Assembly (NCBI GenBank): GCA_963921425.1
Contig: OY992835.1
Coordinates: 4,154,001-4,218,000, forward strand
Direction of reading: 5' to 3'
Length of the DNA stretch: 64,000 bases
Source: Dryas octopetala
Lineage: Eukaryota; Streptophyta; Magnoliopsida; Rosales; Rosaceae
Shown piece by piece: positions 45,459 to 58,222 of this stretch. A program made the translations under genes and the position numbers. Numbering within the stretch: position 1 is the first letter of the stretch; the number at the start of each line of letters is the position of its first letter. The notes beneath the pieces were generated by a model that saw only the letters and a list, made by a program, of their open reading frames with translations, did no database searches and was not told the DNA's origin.

Positions 45459-46758
45459 ACTTTATGTATTTCCTGCAGCTTTACCAACTGTAGCGTACAT
45501 TAACATTTGTCTAATAACATCAATAATTTGGTATTCTGTACGCCCGTCAATATTCAATTCTACAATGGATCCTGCGTCGAATCTAGCAGTATCAAAGTGA
45601 AAGTTTTCCTCAAATCTCATATCAACAGGTGTTGGCCTGTGATAATAATTCCTGCTAGGAGCCATAGGAATAGGGTTTCTTTTAAAATTTATTTTATTTA
45701 CCTGAGCAGTGGTCGATGCTTCTGGATGATTCAGGAAGACTTGTTCTAAGTCTTCTTCTTCCTCTCTTTTAGAGAGTACATTCACAATAGGACCTTTTGA
45801 TCCTCCTTCTTTAGGAGACTTATCTTTAATGTCTAATTTAGACAATCTTTGGAGTATTTCCTCAATTACATCCTTCTGTTGGATGCCAGTGATAGGAGTT
45901 TTTAACTTATAATTCTCCAGAACTGGTGGTGGTTTAAACATTACTTCTTGTTTAATTACTGGAGACTCCTTTTTAGAATCTTTAGAAGATTCTTCTTTAG
46001 ACCCAAAATTTTTTAAGGTATTTTCTATCCTTGAAGTTTGGGCACCTAGAGACTAAAGATACAGATTTGTATAATTTCCTTGAGACAAAATATCTCCGAT
46101 GTGCTCTGTGGTTACCTTTTCTATTCTAGACAAGGTGTCAGTTTTAAAAGGTGCTGCCATTGCCCCATTAATTTCTATGGTTTCTGCTGGTGGGTGTATG
46201 GCCCTAACTGTTTTTCCTTTTTTAGTTAGGTAGTTCTTAAAAGGATTTTCTAAGGTATTAATCACAAGATTGAATTCCTCAATATTTTGCCTTCTTGCAA
46301 ACCGTTCAAACCAGACAAAGAAAGCGATGTGCCTTCTGTGTTGGATCATGTTAGCATTAAAGGCCCTATGGATTGTATCCTTTTGCCTAGAACTAAAAGC
46401 CTTTTCAAACCATTCTCTTTTCCTTTTGTTTTTATCAAGCATATACTCCTTTTTTAGGAGCTCTTGATTTATTTCGAAAGGGTTTTCTATTTCTAGAATA
46501 TTTATAAAAAGATCACCTTCTAGATCTGAAAAAGTTGGTGATTGGGGCCTTCTTACCTATATTGGCCTTGAACCGCTTGCTTCAGTACCAGGTGTTTCCA
46601 CCCTGTACCATGGTTTACTGATTCCATTATCAGTCTGCATTAAACCACCCATGATTATTTTATCATGTTCTGATTTTGCAACGAATGAGCTTCTTGCACT
46701 TGGAATTCTAGAACTTTCGCTTCTAGAATTGATGCTTTCTCTTCCAATTCTAGCTGTC
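45459..46758 (-). pseudogene. EVE polyprotein region between movement protein and capsid
   Basis: In-frame pieces 46053-46442 and 45462-45941 plus the bridging sequence. The first piece is basic (EWFEKAFSSRQKDTIHRAF); the second is charged and includes MRFEENFHFDTARFDAG. Stops are a TAG near 46545, a TAG near 46053 and a TAA near 45460. All lie in the frame of the downstream capsid. The precise role of this region is not known to me. It joins the movement protein across the solo LTR at 46759. Confidence 0.65.
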
Positions 46759-49160
46759 TGTTGATGTGTTTTCTTAGAATAAAATAAACAATTATCTCAT
46801 TCTAAGTATACTCGCAAGTGCACGAATCGCATCAGTAGCAAAGCGTACAAGCACGGGGTCGATCCCACAGGGAATAGTTAATAAACAACAAATCAATGCA
46901 ATTAATCACTAGAATAACTAAATGGGGGGTTTTGGAAGATGGAAACACACGCACACATCACCACACGCACACACCCTTTATTCTATCTTGCAATGTTAAG
47001 TTTTCAGTTTCAAATCAGAAAGCACGCAATAACCATCCAAGGCTAATGACAGTTAATTTGAACACAACATATTAAAGTTTGACTGCTAAAAAGGTTTGAC
47101 TAGTTACTTTCTCGCAATTGTTCTCCTAATGCATAAACTAAGAGCTTCTTGGGCCTTTCTTAGCCAGTTAACCTACATGTTCCCTAGTTCAAGCTAAGGC
47201 AGCTGTTACCCATGCAGGAGTCATTAAGTTTTATGAGAACGTCAAACATGCACAACATATAAGCTTTGACTATTTCCTTAAAGAGGTCGCCCAACCCCAC
47301 TACCAAGAATAATCCCTTATTCCCTTGTTACTTGTGGTTTAGTGTCTTTGACTATTTCACAGCTAAACCTAACAAATAAACTAGATGCAATTACCCTAAG
47401 GTGGCCAGTCAAAGGATGCAAACAACTAGTGACGGGTTCTAATAGATAGTGGAAATTTAATACATGCAAACATCAAACTAACAGACCAAGAGACGGATAA
47501 ACGATTTGTTAGAGCATACGAATCCATTAATCGACCTACAACTAACATGCAAGATAGAATAACTAACCTACATACTTAAATTAAATAAATGAAAACAGAA
47601 ACAATAAATGAAATCCCAATTCATGCTTAATAATAAAATCAGAAACACAAAGCTAATGAAATTAAATGCATGCACAAATTGAAATCAGAAATACAACTAA
47701 ACTAGATTGAAAGAAAATATAAACTAATTAGAATCTGAAACATGCATTAAATAAAACCAAAGATATAAACTAATTAAATTCAGAAACTCAATTAAATAAA
47801 TTCAGAGTCACAAGCTAATTAATTCAGAAACATAAACTAACATGGAATCAGAAAACTAGAAGAAAAATTAAAGAAACCAAGTGAGAGGGGCTGCGGCAAG
47901 GCAAAGAGAGAAGGCAACCTCCAGAAGCAATTGGCTCACTGCTAGGGTGAGCTAGGGCTTGCGGCAAAGGGTCCTCCTTCCTTGCTGCCACGCCACTCCC
48001 TTTTCTCTCTCTAAATTTCGGCTAGCTCTCTCTCACTTTTCTGAAATTTAAAACCTCAAACTGAAAAATAAAACTAATGAAAACTGAAAAATAAACTAGG
48101 AGAAGGGTCCTCAGGTCTGAAGGTATAAGATATATTTATAGAGGAGAAATCCTTGTGAGGCAAGGCTAGGGTTTCTTGCGGCAGCAGCTAGGGTTAGGAG
48201 CATGTGGGCTTGCGGCAAGGGCATGGCCCTTTGGGCTTAAGTGGCGCATGCAAGTCAGCTAGGCCTCCTTCCTTGTGCATGGGCTGCTGGTCTTGGACCT
48301 TGATGGTGCATTGGGCTCACATGTGTTGGGCTGAAGTGGCTTGCACAAGATGGGCTAGGGTTTCACTCCATGGGCTTCCATCTTGGGCTTGCATCTTGGG
48401 CTTGCGCATAGGCTCCTTGGCTGCTAGGGTTTGCATGGCATGCATGCGCATGCATGGGCTGCCATCTTGCTCCTTACGCATGGACTTTGGGCTGCTAGGG
48501 TTTGGGCCCATGCATGTGCATGCATGGCCCATCTTGGTTTGGCATCCCTTAGGCCCATGGGCCCTTGACTTTTGACTTCCCATTTTGCCCCTCATTTCTA
48601 TTTGAATTCAAATTCATTTCTGCCCTCCATTCATTTCCATGGATGTCCACCACCTTCTAGAAGCTTTTGGAACCTTGACTTTGTAGAGTTGACTTTGACC
48701 AACATTTCCTAGTGCAACTAGGATTTCTTGTAAATGAAGGATTCCTTATCCATTTCGACTTCTCGTAATGACCATATTGCCCCTGGGGTCTCCTAGTGTC
48801 GTTAGGACTCTTTTCCCTAGTTGGGTTAGGTTTCCTAGTTCAACCAGGATTTCCTGTTCGAATCAGGATTTCTCATTTCTGGCTCCGCAATGATGGTTCT
48901 GGACTTGATGTTTTCTAGTCTGACTAGGAATCCTCATTTGACTAGGATTTCTGCACTTTTCCTGGTTTGACCAGGATTTCACTCGTTTTCCTAGTTTGAC
49001 CAGGAAATGTCCTAAAATGGCTCCGTTTGCTTCTTTTTCTCATTTCTGCTTCATTTGACCTGAAAACACAAAAACAAGACAAGAAACACAAAATATAGAG
49101 TTCTAACACTCTAGGTTAAGGAATTAGTATAATAAAGTGATGCAAAATGCACACTCATCA
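46759..49160 (-). mobile_element. Solo LTR, family A, inside the EVE
   Basis: A 2402-bp LTR from TGTTGATGTG to ACACTCATCA with perfect CTGTC duplications at 46754-46758 and 49161-49165. It interrupts the movement-protein region. Solo structure implies a full element inserted and its interior was lost by LTR-LTR recombination. Together with one CTGTC it adds 2407 bp. Confidence 0.96.
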
Positions 49161-49165
49161 CTGTC

Positions 49166-49878
49166 CTGCTTGTAGAAAATCTCATTTCTACGTCCCCATC
49201 CTGGTGTTCAATAATTTGATCCACCTCTTGATTTTCCAATGGCTTAGCAGGTACCTGATTCTGCAGCGTTCATCTTTCAGGAAGAGTTATGTCATTCCAC
49301 ATAATAGATTTTGGTACTACTACATTAGCCTTACCTAGATTGGCTTGAAATAATGTAGTCTTACCTTTGACTTCCAAGTCATGTGGTTCTGGACATAAAG
49401 TATTCATGGCTTTATAATAAATATAAACAACAGCCATATTTTGTGATCCTGAGATCATGTCAAACCCTTGTGTTTGGAGATTTAGGGTTAAAGCCTTTAA
49501 GGCTCCTCGATCTGCAAGTGAGATTGAAAAATTTGGAAAACAATTGAAAAATACTGGTCCATCACAAAGTGATGATTCCACTACTCCCAATAGTGAATCT
49601 GAGAAACGATTATGCCTGCAATCTCGAACACAGATTAGTACAGAAGTTTTTAACCCTGTTCTGGTCAAGGGTTTTACTGCTACCAGGACCAAACTGATAT
49701 GCAAGTATTTAAATTCTCTTTTTTGATGTTTCTTTAACATCTCTTGTGAAAACAGTTGAAAATTTTCATGAGATTCCGAGATATCAACTGTTCTTTCACA
49801 GGTTTTAATAACGTAATCACTTTTAAAGGAAAAAGATCCTTTTTTATAAACATCATAAATAGGAACTTTAGGGATTTT
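49166..49878 (-). pseudogene. EVE movement-protein segment (30K superfamily)
   Basis: The minus-strand frame includes a central stretch reading GVVESSLCDGPVFFNCFPNF and, further on, MNTLCPEPHD. These are typical of caulimovirid movement proteins, which form tubules through plasmodesmata. Codons are open from the B2 junction at 49878 to the solo-LTR target site at 49166. The N-terminal part is not in the window, and the last part lies left of the solo LTR. Confidence 0.8.
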
Positions 49879-52023
49879 TGTTGTATGTTTTCCTAGAGCA
49901 AATTAAATAACATTTCCTGAGCTCTAAGTTAACTCGCAAGTGCACGAATAGCTAAGTAGCAAAGCTTACAAATACGAGGTCGATCCCACAGGGAATTGTA
50001 CTGGTGTTATGATTACTAACTCAATTAAATTCAATTAACTCAACTCTAACTCACACACGCAAATGGGGGTTTTGATTGGTTTTTGGAATTGGACTGACTA
50101 ATAAATACATAGCGAAACTTTAAAATAACAAATGGAAATGAATTTGGATAAAACAATAATAAAGAACACTAGGGGTCAGAATCCACCACTAGCATACCAT
50201 TCACTCTACTATGGACAATAACAATCAATATATAAACATGTTGACAAAGTTCGTCTACTAAAAGGTTTGGCTAGTCACTTTTAGCAATTACTCCCCTTAC
50301 TATGCATAAACTAAGAGCTTCTTGGGCCTTCCTTAGCCAGTTAACTTGCATGTTCCCTAGTTCTAAGCTAAGGCAGCTGTTACCCATGCAAGAGTCATTA
50401 CGATTTGTGAGAGTGACAAACATATAGCGCATAGCTCCAAATTAATGTACCCTATGTCCTCTATGATCTCTTTTCTCATGAATATTATCTTAGGATACCC
50501 ACTTGTTGCCTATTGAAACTATCATCCTTTCAAGCTTGTTTAGTTTCACAACATAAATCTAGATGCATGCAACCTAAGGTGATCAGTCAAAGATGCGAAA
50601 CAACTAGAGTCAATTTAAACAGAGATCCAAGATTTGTCAACATATAAACAATTAAACTATTAATAATCCATAGTGAAAGTAAACAGCAATGCTAGGGCTT
50701 CATCCTAGCCCTAGCCCAATATTTAGCTACACATAATTAAATCCACAAATAAACAATGCATAATTAAAATAATGGAAATAAAAATAAAAAGGAAGAGAGA
50801 TCAAGCCGGGGCAGCAAGGTGGAGGTGCGGCTGCAATGGTGGTGTGCAATGGGGCTGCTCGGCCTTGGGCTCCACGGCAAAGAGGCTGGGGTGCTTGGCA
50901 AGGTGGCAGCAAGATGGTGATGGCGTGGCTGCTGGAGATGGCTGCTGCTAGGCGGCTTCACTTGATCTTCCTCCTTCAGTTCAGCACAAAATACAAGAAA
51001 ACACAATAGAAGGGGGCTGCTGGGGTTCGGCCACAAAAGAAAAGAAGGAAAAATAAAGAGAAGGGAGATGGTGGCTGCGGCACAAGAAAAACAGGAGAGA
51101 GAGTGGCTGCTAGGGTTTGCGGCAAGAGGAAAAGAGAGGGGCTGCTAGGGCTGCGAAAATTTAAAAGAGAAAAAGAATAGGACTTCAGAACTATAAGGAT
51201 GTATTTATAGAGGATAGTGGGGCTGCTATTTCTATTTCTCTTCAATGTGGGATTGCTGAAATTAAACCTAATGGATCAGGGCCACACTCACTTAAGCCCA
51301 TATGCATAACAATCAGCCCCTATGCGCAAACACAAAGGCTTAGCCTCCAGCCCATGCGCCAACTTCATGGCCCATCACTTAAGTCCATGCGCCAGCCCCT
51401 AGGGTTCCACTTAAGCCCATGCCGCACCCTCCTTAGGGTTTCACTCTTGGCCCAAGTCCATCACCTTGGCTGAAATCCATCTTATCCAATTGTGCTTTGG
51501 CCCAATGTCTTCCAGAAGCTTCTAGAACCATTGACTTGTTGACTTTGACTTTTGACCACTTCTCCTTATCCACCTAGGAATCCTTATTGACTTAGGATTT
51601 CAATCTCACTTGGGATTTCACAATTACCATTTTGCCCCTCATGATTCCTAACTTCATTAGGACTCCATTTCCTATTCGGATTAGGTTTCCTAGTTGAAAC
51701 AGGATTTCCTACTCCAACTAGGATTTCTCATTTCTGGCTTCGGATAGTCATGATTCCTTCTTATTCAAGCTTGATGTTTCCTGGTGAGACTAGGAATCCT
51801 AGTTTGATTGAGATTCAGCATTTCCTGGTGCGACCAGGATTTGTCCTCTTTTCCTAGTTTGACTAGGAAACGTCTAAAAATGGCTCTTTCAGCTCTTTTT
51901 CTCTTCTTTGCTCATTTTATCCTATAAGAACAAAAACAAACTAACAACACACAAAATATCGAGTTCTTGCACTCTGAGTTAGGGAGTTAGTATCATAAAA
52001 TAGTGTAAAATGAGCACTCAACA
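49879..52023 (-). mobile_element. B2 3' LTR
   Basis: 2145 bp, TGTTGTATG to GAGCACTCAACA. Nearly identical to B1 (4965-7109). A minus-strand TATA box (CTATAAATACATCC) lies at about 51199-51213. Confidence 0.93.
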
Positions 52024-53765
52024 CCCCCCAAACTTAGATTTTGCTAGTCCTCGAGCAAAAAGAACAAAGAAAAGACTCAAGACAGACTCAAAACATCCCA
52101 AACACATGACTTCATAAGTACAGCCATAAATAGCATAGTAAAGCAAATGCATATAGAATTTATTTTTCAACCTCTAATAATGCTTCACTTAACATACCTC
52201 TCTCCTCCATGAAATATGTAGACCATCCTTGACACAACTCAAGTGTTAGACAGACAAGACCAAATCAGCATACACAAAATAGATTCAACTCCAATTCTCA
52301 TTAAGGCATACTCTCAATAATAAAACGCTCAGAGATTGGGTTAACACGTGCACTCAAGTATATGTGAGAGATGATATGATAAATAAATGCAAAAAGCTCA
52401 CATAATAATCATGAAAGAAAGGCACAATGAAACAAAAACATTGATCTCAATAGAAGGAATTAAAATACTTGGAATAGAATCAATAACCATAGGCTTCCCT
52501 TTAATCTAGACTCCACATTATGAACTACAATTCTCCCAAGATCAAGTAGGGCTTTTATAAGGTTGTAATGGAGGCTTAGGTTAGGATAAGGTATTGAAAT
52601 AAAACGGATAACAAAAGGCTACAGATTATGAATTTGCACAAAACAATAATAGAGGCATTCCTTGCATAATTTGCACTCATAGCTTTGAACTCAAACACTT
52701 TTCTTCTTCAATCTTTGGAAATCGTCCCTTTCCTTCAATTAAAAATTGTTTTTTTTTTTTTCAAGGGAACGACAAACAATCTTAAGCACAATTCCTTCTC
52801 CTTTTACATCAAGCTACGCATAGACATTTCTTTTCAACCTCACATTTTCACCAACTCCATGCAAACTCATAGGTAAGGTAAACGGGTAGAGGAGTGAAAC
52901 TCCCCCAAACTTAGGTTATGGTATGAGGGTAAACAAAGAAAAGGTCATTAGGCTCGAAAATGTTTGACTAGGGTTATAACATAGGGTAGGCTTTAGGCTA
53001 TGGGTTAAAAACAAACAAGGCCTAATATCCTCTCCTAAGAGTCATGTAGTTATATCCATGCTTTGTATAGAATAAGAGAGAAGTTCTAGCTCTTTGATTC
53101 ATAATTATATTCCAAGTACTTAATCAAAAGAAAGAATAATGAGATCGCAACGACTTTATATGACAAGAAAATATTAGAGTAATGTTAACACTCAGGAATT
53201 GAAGTACAGGGCTCAAAAGCTCACTTAGGTCATACAAGTCTACTCTATTAAGTATATGCATCTCTAGTCATGCAAGTTATCACTTAAGTTCATGAAAACG
53301 AGGCCCACTTCATAGAGTTGTAAAGCATGTTATGAAACAATACTAGAGATAGAAGAATACATACTATATATACAGGCTAGACATGCTCATAACAACCATA
53401 CATAATGAAATCAATAAGTTGGGGACTCAAGACAAAAACAAACACAAAGACTCAAAAACTTTTTTTTTTTTTTTTTTTCAAAAATGCAATGCATTCCCCA
53501 CCCCCAAACTTAAAAGAAACATTGTCCTCAATGTTTAAATGAAAGACAGATGTAATGCACATTATAATGAACAGAGGAAGGGAAAAACAATAAATAAAAC
53601 AAAACTACTGAACTGAGCAAAGAGAGGGTGAGAACGTACCTTGGCTGATGTGAAAATGGCTTGCCCACGCATATATACAAAATCACCTCCTCCTCGTCAT
53701 CCATCCCTTGGGTTGCCTCCCAAGAAGCGCTAAGTTTCACGTCTTCAGCCAGACCTAGTCTTGTA
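52024..53765 (-). mobile_element. B2 polypurine tract and 3' non-coding internal region
   Basis: The complement of CTAAGTTTGGGGGG abuts the LTR. The remaining 1.7 kb has no supported ORF. It holds T-runs (52748-52760, 53460-53478) and repeated CCCCCAAACTTA-like blocks (near 52905 and 53500), and parallels the 3' non-coding regions of family A and E elements. Confidence 0.75.
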
Positions 53766-54660
53766 CTAGAACTCAATTTTTTCTTGGTTCAGCTCAAAAT
53801 CAGGCTCAAGGAAAGGCTTCACACGATGACCATTAACCTTAAATATGTTCCCATTCTTCGGATTCTTGAGTTCAACTATACCATAGGGAAACACTCGAAT
53901 CACCTCATAAGGTCCGGTCCATCTCGAACGCAACTTGCCTGGGAAGAGACGTAATCGTGTGTCATATAACAACACCTTCCCTCCAACAAAGAACTCTCTC
54001 GGACGTAGCTTCTTATCATGGTACCTCTTGGTCCTTTCCTTGTACAACTTAGCATTCTCATATGCGAAATGTCGTATTTCTTCCAATTCACTAAGTTGCA
54101 ACTTCCTTTTCTCACCAGCGGCATGAATATCAAAATTGAACTTTTTGATCGCCCAATATGCCTTATGTTCCAGCTCAACTGGTAAAGGACAAGCTTTCCC
54201 ATAGATCAGTCGAAATGGAGACATTCCAATGGGCGTCTTGTAAGCCGTGCGATAAGCCCATAGTGCATCATTAAGCTTGGTAGACCAATCCTTCCTATTG
54301 GCGAGCACCGTTCTTTCCAAAATGAACTTAATCTCACGATTTGAAATTTCCACTTGTCCACTCGTCTGAGGATGGTAGGGAGTAGCCACTTTATGCCTTA
54401 TGCCATATTTCTTCATCACGGCCTCAAACAGCTTATTGCAAAAATGCGACCCCCCATCACTAATAATTGCTCTCGGGGTACCAAATCGTGCAAAGATATT
54501 GGTCTTAAGGAAATTCAAGACCACTCGAGCATTTAGTCCTACAAGCGACAGCTTCCACCCACTTAGACACATAATCAACTCCAACCAGAATGTACTCGTA
54601 TCCAAAAGAAGATGGAAATGGTCCCATGAAATCTATACCCCCAAACATCAAAGATTTCGA
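53766..54660 (-). pseudogene. B2 integrase core and C-terminal domain
   Basis: Integrase catalytic core with [19 protein letters not shown] (second Asp) and [13 protein letters not shown] (the Glu). It also shows [19 protein letters not shown] and a C-terminal region with [29 protein letters not shown] and [10 protein letters not shown]. The first catalytic Asp lies near 54630-54640 in another frame: an extra base in the C5 run at 54638-54642 shifts the frame. A second small indel near 54530-54545 restores it. After that the frame is open to its natural end at 53766. Confidence 0.9.
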
Positions 54661-56503
54661 CTTCCAACATGAAGTTCAGTGGCATCTGATCACGAGCATA
54701 AATATTTCCCATTTTCTGACATCTATCACATGTGAGATAAAACTGATGACAATCATGAAAAATAGTGGGCCAAAAGAAACCTGCTTGAAGAATCTTGTAA
54801 GCGGTCTTAGTTCCTCCACCATGGCCTCCACATTCTTTAGAATGGCACATCTCAATGACATTCCTCTGCTCCATTTCCGGTACACATCGTCTTATCAACT
54901 GATCTGACCCATATTTGAACAAATAAGGATCATCCCACACATATTGTCTGACATCATGCAAAAACTTCTTCCTTTGGTAGTTTGTCAGATCATTGGGCAA
55001 CACTCCACTTGCTAAATAATTTGCTATGTCAGCATACCATGGAGTAGTCAAGATGGCAAAAAGCTGCTCGTCCGGGAATGACTCTCGTAACGGTAGTGTG
55101 TCCTCCTCAGATTGTTCCTCATTGACAAGTCTGCTCAAATGGTCTGCTACCACATTTTCACAACCTTTCTTGTCTTTGATCTCAATGTCAAATTCCTGTA
55201 GCAACAGAGTCCATCTAATCAACATCGGCTTTGCATCTTTCTTATTCAGCAAATACTTGAGAGCGGCATGATCCGTGTAGATGGTGATCTTAGACCCAAT
55301 CAAATAACTTCTAAATTTCTCCAAGGCAAAGATCACAGCAAGCAATTCCTTCTCGGTAGTAGAATAATTCAACTGCACATCATTCAGAGTCCTACTTGCA
55401 TAATAGATCACATGTGGCAGCTTATCAACTCTCTGATCCAAAACAGCTCCAACATCATAGTCACTTGCATCACACATAAGCTCAAACGGCAAGTTCCAAT
55501 CAGGTGGCATAATGATCGGAGCGGAAGTGAGTAGCTTCTTCAACTTGTTAAATGCAATCAAGCAATCTTCATCAAACTCAAAATTCACCTCTTTTTGCAA
55601 TAAGGTGCACAAAGGCCTAGAAAACTTAGAAAAATCCTTGATGAACCTCCTATAAAACCCAGCATGACCTAGAAAACTCCTCACTTCTTTAACACTCGAT
55701 CGAGGCGGCAATCTTTGTATCACATCAATCTTGGCCTTATCAACTTGTATTCCCTCCTTCGAAATCACATGCCCTAATACTATCCCTTGTTGGACCATAA
55801 AATGACATTTTTCCCAATTAAGCACTAGATTGGCCTTTTGACATCTTTTCAGAACTAGAGACAGATTATCCAAACATGTATCAAAAGATGAACCAAAAAC
55901 AGAAAAATCATCCATAAATACCTCAATGATCCGTTCCACCATATCAGAGAAAATAGACATCATGCATCTCTGAAATGTTGCGGGCGCATTGCACAATCCG
56001 AATGGCATCCTCCTATAAGCAAATGTACCGAATGGACATGTGAACGTGGTCTTCTCTTAATCCTCGGGCGCAATAGCAATCTGATTGTACCCACTATAAC
56101 CATCCAAAAAGCAATAGTGACTATGGCCAGCCAACCTTTCCAACATCTGGTCAATGAATGGCAAAGGAAAATGATACTTTCTCCTCGCGGTGTTCAGCTT
56201 CCGATAGTCAATACAAACACGCCAACCGGTTTGTGTTCTTTGGGGAACCAACTCATTATGCTCATTCTTCACCACAGTAATACCACTTTTCTTTGGCACC
56301 ACTTGAACAGGACTAACCCACTTTGAATCACTAATAGGATAAATAATACCAACATCCAACAATTTGATTACCTCATTACGCACAACTTCCTTCAGAGTTG
56401 GATTCAGTCTCCTTTGGGCATCACGAGTAGGCTGAGACTCCTCCTCAAGCAAAATTCTGTGCATACAAACTGTGGGTAAGATCCCCTTAATATCGGCTAT
56501 GGT
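54575..56503 (-). pseudogene. B2 reverse transcriptase, RNase H and integrase zinc domain
   Basis: RT begins in 56057-56464 (KWVSPVQVVPKKSG, WRVCIDYRKLN, FLDGYSGYNQI). It is interrupted by TAA at 56057-56059, where a Gln codon is expected. It resumes at 56008 with [16 protein letters not shown] and the active site [11 protein letters not shown] (about 55895-55925). RNase H shows [31 protein letters not shown] and [11 protein letters not shown]. The integrase HHCC domain shows [12 protein letters not shown] and CDRCQKMGN (54700-54860). A TAG at 56504-56506 ends the upstream gag-PR frame where Trp is expected. Both stops fit single C-to-T changes, counting either strand. Confidence 0.92.
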
Positions 56504-58222
56504 CTATCCCAATGCTAACCGATTTTCCTTCAGAACTCTCAAAAGTCTTTCTTCCTCGCTTGCACTCAAATTAGCTGCAATGATCACAGGCAAGGTCTCA
56601 TTTTCTCCCAAAAATGCATACTTCAAGTGCTCAGGTAACGGTTTCAGCTCCAACTTAGGTGCTTGCTCAATGGAGGGAAGTGTCTTATGATTAGTGGGTA
56701 CTAACATTTCAAATGGGTTGGACCACTTATTTCTGAGAGGTCGGGTGCCTTCCAAGAGTTTTGGAGCTTTTTCCACTTTTTCCTCTAATTCACCGGACTC
56801 TGGTGCTCCCAAAACAACCTCCAATGTATCCTCTGCACTGCTGGTTTCGCACACTTCCTCAACCAATGGGTCCAAACTATCAATCCTCAAGCAATCATCC
56901 TCCTCCTTTGGATACTTCATCGCACCAAAAACATCAAACTCAACTGTTTCACCAAGTACAGACATTGTCAACTTCCCATTACTTACATCAATCTTAGTGT
57001 TTGCTGTGGCCATGAACGGTCTTCCCAATATGATCGGTAGCTCATTTCCTCTAATTGGGGTGTCCTCCATTTCAAGAATGATAAAATCAGCGGGCATGAT
57101 CAAATCTGCAACCCGAACCAGCACATCTTCAACCACACCTTTCGGAACCTTTATTGAACGATCTGCCAATTGAAGAGTAACACTCGTAGGTTTAAGATCC
57201 CCTATGCCCAACTGTGCAAAAACTGAATACGGCATCAAATTAATACTTGCTCCCAAATCCAGCAATGCCTTCTCAAACTTATGATCCCCAACCAAACATG
57301 GAATCGTAAAACTGCCAGGGTCTTTCAACTTTGGTGGCAGCTTCCTCTGCAAAACAGCACTGACTTCTTCACTTAAACACACCTGCTCATGTTCTTTGAA
57401 TTTCCTCTTGTGTGTGCACAATTCCTTCAAAAACTTGGCATACTTAGGAATCTGCTGAATAGCATCAAGCAAAGGAATGTTGATTTCCACTTTCTTAAAC
57501 ATCTCCAGAATTTCCTTAGCTTGCTCATCCTTACTCTGCTTCCTTTGACGTTGAGGAAAAGGCAATGGAGCTCTTGGAATAGAGGAAGTACTCTCGGCCT
57601 TCTTGCTAGCACGCGTAGCAATGTGCTTTTCTTGCTTCTTTCTTTCCTCCTCTTCCTCATCCTTAACCTTAACTTTATCCCTCTTGTACTTTTCCACTTG
57701 TTCAGGATCTAGCATCTCAACTTCATCCTTGTTGCCTGCATTATCATCTCGAGTAGTGCCCACTTTGTTGTCAATCACTTTCCCACTTCTTAAAGTAGTG
57801 ATTGCTTCGGCCTTATCTTGAATTGGTGCACCTTTTACCACTTTATCCAAGGTCAAAGTCACTTGTTCCAATTGGGCTTCCAAGTTCGAGATAGCTTTAG
57901 CTGTGACACTCAACTGCTCTTCAGTTTTATTCATAAACGACTTGGTATTATCAGACATCGAAGTTGTACTCTGAGCTAGTGCGGCAATCATGTCCTCCAA
58001 ATAGGTACTTCTCCGCTCAACAGGGGACTGTATACTCGGTCTAACTTGAACTTTTTCAACCTCAAAACATGACTCTCCTTGTGATGGCCTAGCTCCTTGG
58101 TTTGCCATCAGAACCTGCATCATCTGCTTAAGCTCAGAAATCTCAGCTTCCATAGCTGATTTCTTTTCCACTCTTTTCCGTCTATTCCACTGCTGTGAAC
58201 TCAACGCCAATGTGTCAAAGAG
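56504..58222 (-). pseudogene. B2 gag C-terminal part and protease
   Basis: Continuation of gag after the solo C LTR (SSQQWNRRKRVEKK, then a Gln/Ser-rich region with LAQSTTSMSDNTKSFMNKTE). A highly charged Lys/Glu linker follows, then the protease domain: KDPGSFTIPCLVGDHKFEKA, ALLDLGASINLMPYSVF (D-L-G-A, near 57249-57260) and LPIILGRPFMATANT. No CCHC knuckle is visible, as usual in this lineage. The frame runs on toward RT until the TAG at 56504. Confidence 0.9.

Larger units (their letters stand above)
41036..49878 (-). pseudogene. Endogenous petuvirus-like caulimovirid element, decayed
   Basis: A minus-strand relic of a plant pararetrovirus, about 6.4 kb after removing the solo LTR at 46759-49160. 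In order it has part of the movement protein, a linker, capsid with a CCHC knuckle, aspartic protease, RT, the end of RNase H, a C-terminal region, then a 35S-like promoter and leader. After discounting the 2407-bp insertion the movement-protein frame matches the frame of the capsid-RT segment. This suits a single polyprotein, as in petuviruses. Stops, a frameshift, an internal deletion and two retrotransposon insertions make it non-functional. The 5' end is cut at 49878 by B2, and the left end borders the satellite array. Confidence 0.85.

Noticed and set aside
52024-53765. Possible env-like gene of an Athila element downstream of B2 integrase
   Set aside because: No ORF above about 80 codons with membrane segments or splice signals; the region parallels the non-coding 3' region of family A.
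56694-57712. Plus-strand ORFs of 107-159 codons within B2
   Set aside because: Opposite-strand shadows of the B2 gag-protease frame.
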